Of a stretch of DNA of 5,936 bases, positions 5,903 through 5,936 are shown piece after piece (the first letter of the stretch is position 1; each line of letters opens with the position of its first letter). Position numbers and translations under genes: made by a program. Source of the DNA: Deltaproteobacteria bacterium (GTDB lineage: Bacteria; Desulfobacterota; DSM-4660; Desulfatiglandales; Desulfatiglandaceae). The stretch is taken from the NCBI GenBank assembly GCA_019313765.1, contig JAFDAP010000123.1, forward strand, positions 1-5,936, read 5' to 3'. The notes under the pieces were generated by a model that had not been told where the DNA came from, searched no databases, and worked only from the letters and a program-made list of their open reading frames with translations.

Positions 5903-5936
5903 TCAGTGTTTTCAGAAACTTATGACTGACCTGGAC

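Larger units (their letters stand above)
5763..5936 (-). other. Non-coding leader upstream of the operon's first visible gene
   Basis: These 174 bases hold the REP-like repeat, the 8-nt tandem repeat, the GC hairpin and the Shine-Dalgarno listed separately. I looked for a sigma-70 promoter pointing left. ATGACA (5884-5879, minus strand) is a passable -35, but no good -10 lies 16-18 bases downstream, so no promoter is called. Whether the operon starts here or further upstream is unclear. Confidence 0.5.

Overview
The window holds one leftward (minus-strand) operon of three genes, read from about 5762 down past position 1. All three products are CoA-thioester enzymes of a beta-oxidation-like or condensation/retro-condensation type. 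No genes are supported on the plus strand. The GC-rich coding style, very strong AGGAGG ribosome sites, AT-rich intergenic hairpins, TGGAATAT-type short tandem repeats and a CCGGC-GAAA-GCCGG inverted repeat suggest an anaerobic deltaproteobacterium (Desulfobacterota, Desulfobacterales-like). This placement is an inference from style and gene content, not from a marker gene.

Layout in transcription order: (i) 5936-5763, a non-coding leader with a REP-like hairpin, an 8-nt tandem repeat, a GC hairpin and a near-perfect Shine-Dalgarno; (ii) 5762-3633, a 709-aa fusion of 2-enoyl-CoA hydratase 2 (MaoC, double hot-dog), short-chain dehydrogenase (SDR) and SCP2; (iii) 3632-3598, an intergenic hairpin and Shine-Dalgarno; (iv) 3597-862, a 911-aa fusion of HMG-CoA-synthase-like domain, DUF35 (zinc ribbon plus OB fold), SDR and SCP2; (v) 861-828, a second hairpin and Shine-Dalgarno; (vi) 827 to beyond position 1, the first 275 residues of an SCP-x-type thiolase, cut by the window edge.

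The two fusions share a C-terminal SDR-SCP2 module of 419 residues that aligns without a gap at about 88% identity (my hand count: about 50 differences). The homology continues through the stop codon and intergenic hairpin to the next Shine-Dalgarno, so a module of about 1.29 kb was duplicated in tandem behind two different N-terminal catalytic domains.

Together the genes can hydrate an enoyl-CoA, oxidise the 3-hydroxyacyl-CoA with NAD+, and cleave or form a C-C bond with the thiolase and/or the HMGCS-like domain. SCP2 domains on both fusions hint at a bulky or hydrophobic acyl group. The set thiolase + DUF35 + HMGCS-like recalls the archaeal thiolase/HMG-CoA synthase channelling complex. However, the HMGCS-like domain here appears to lack the catalytic Glu, Cys and His, so it is probably not a mevalonate-pathway HMG-CoA synthase. 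The substrate cannot be read from the sequence.
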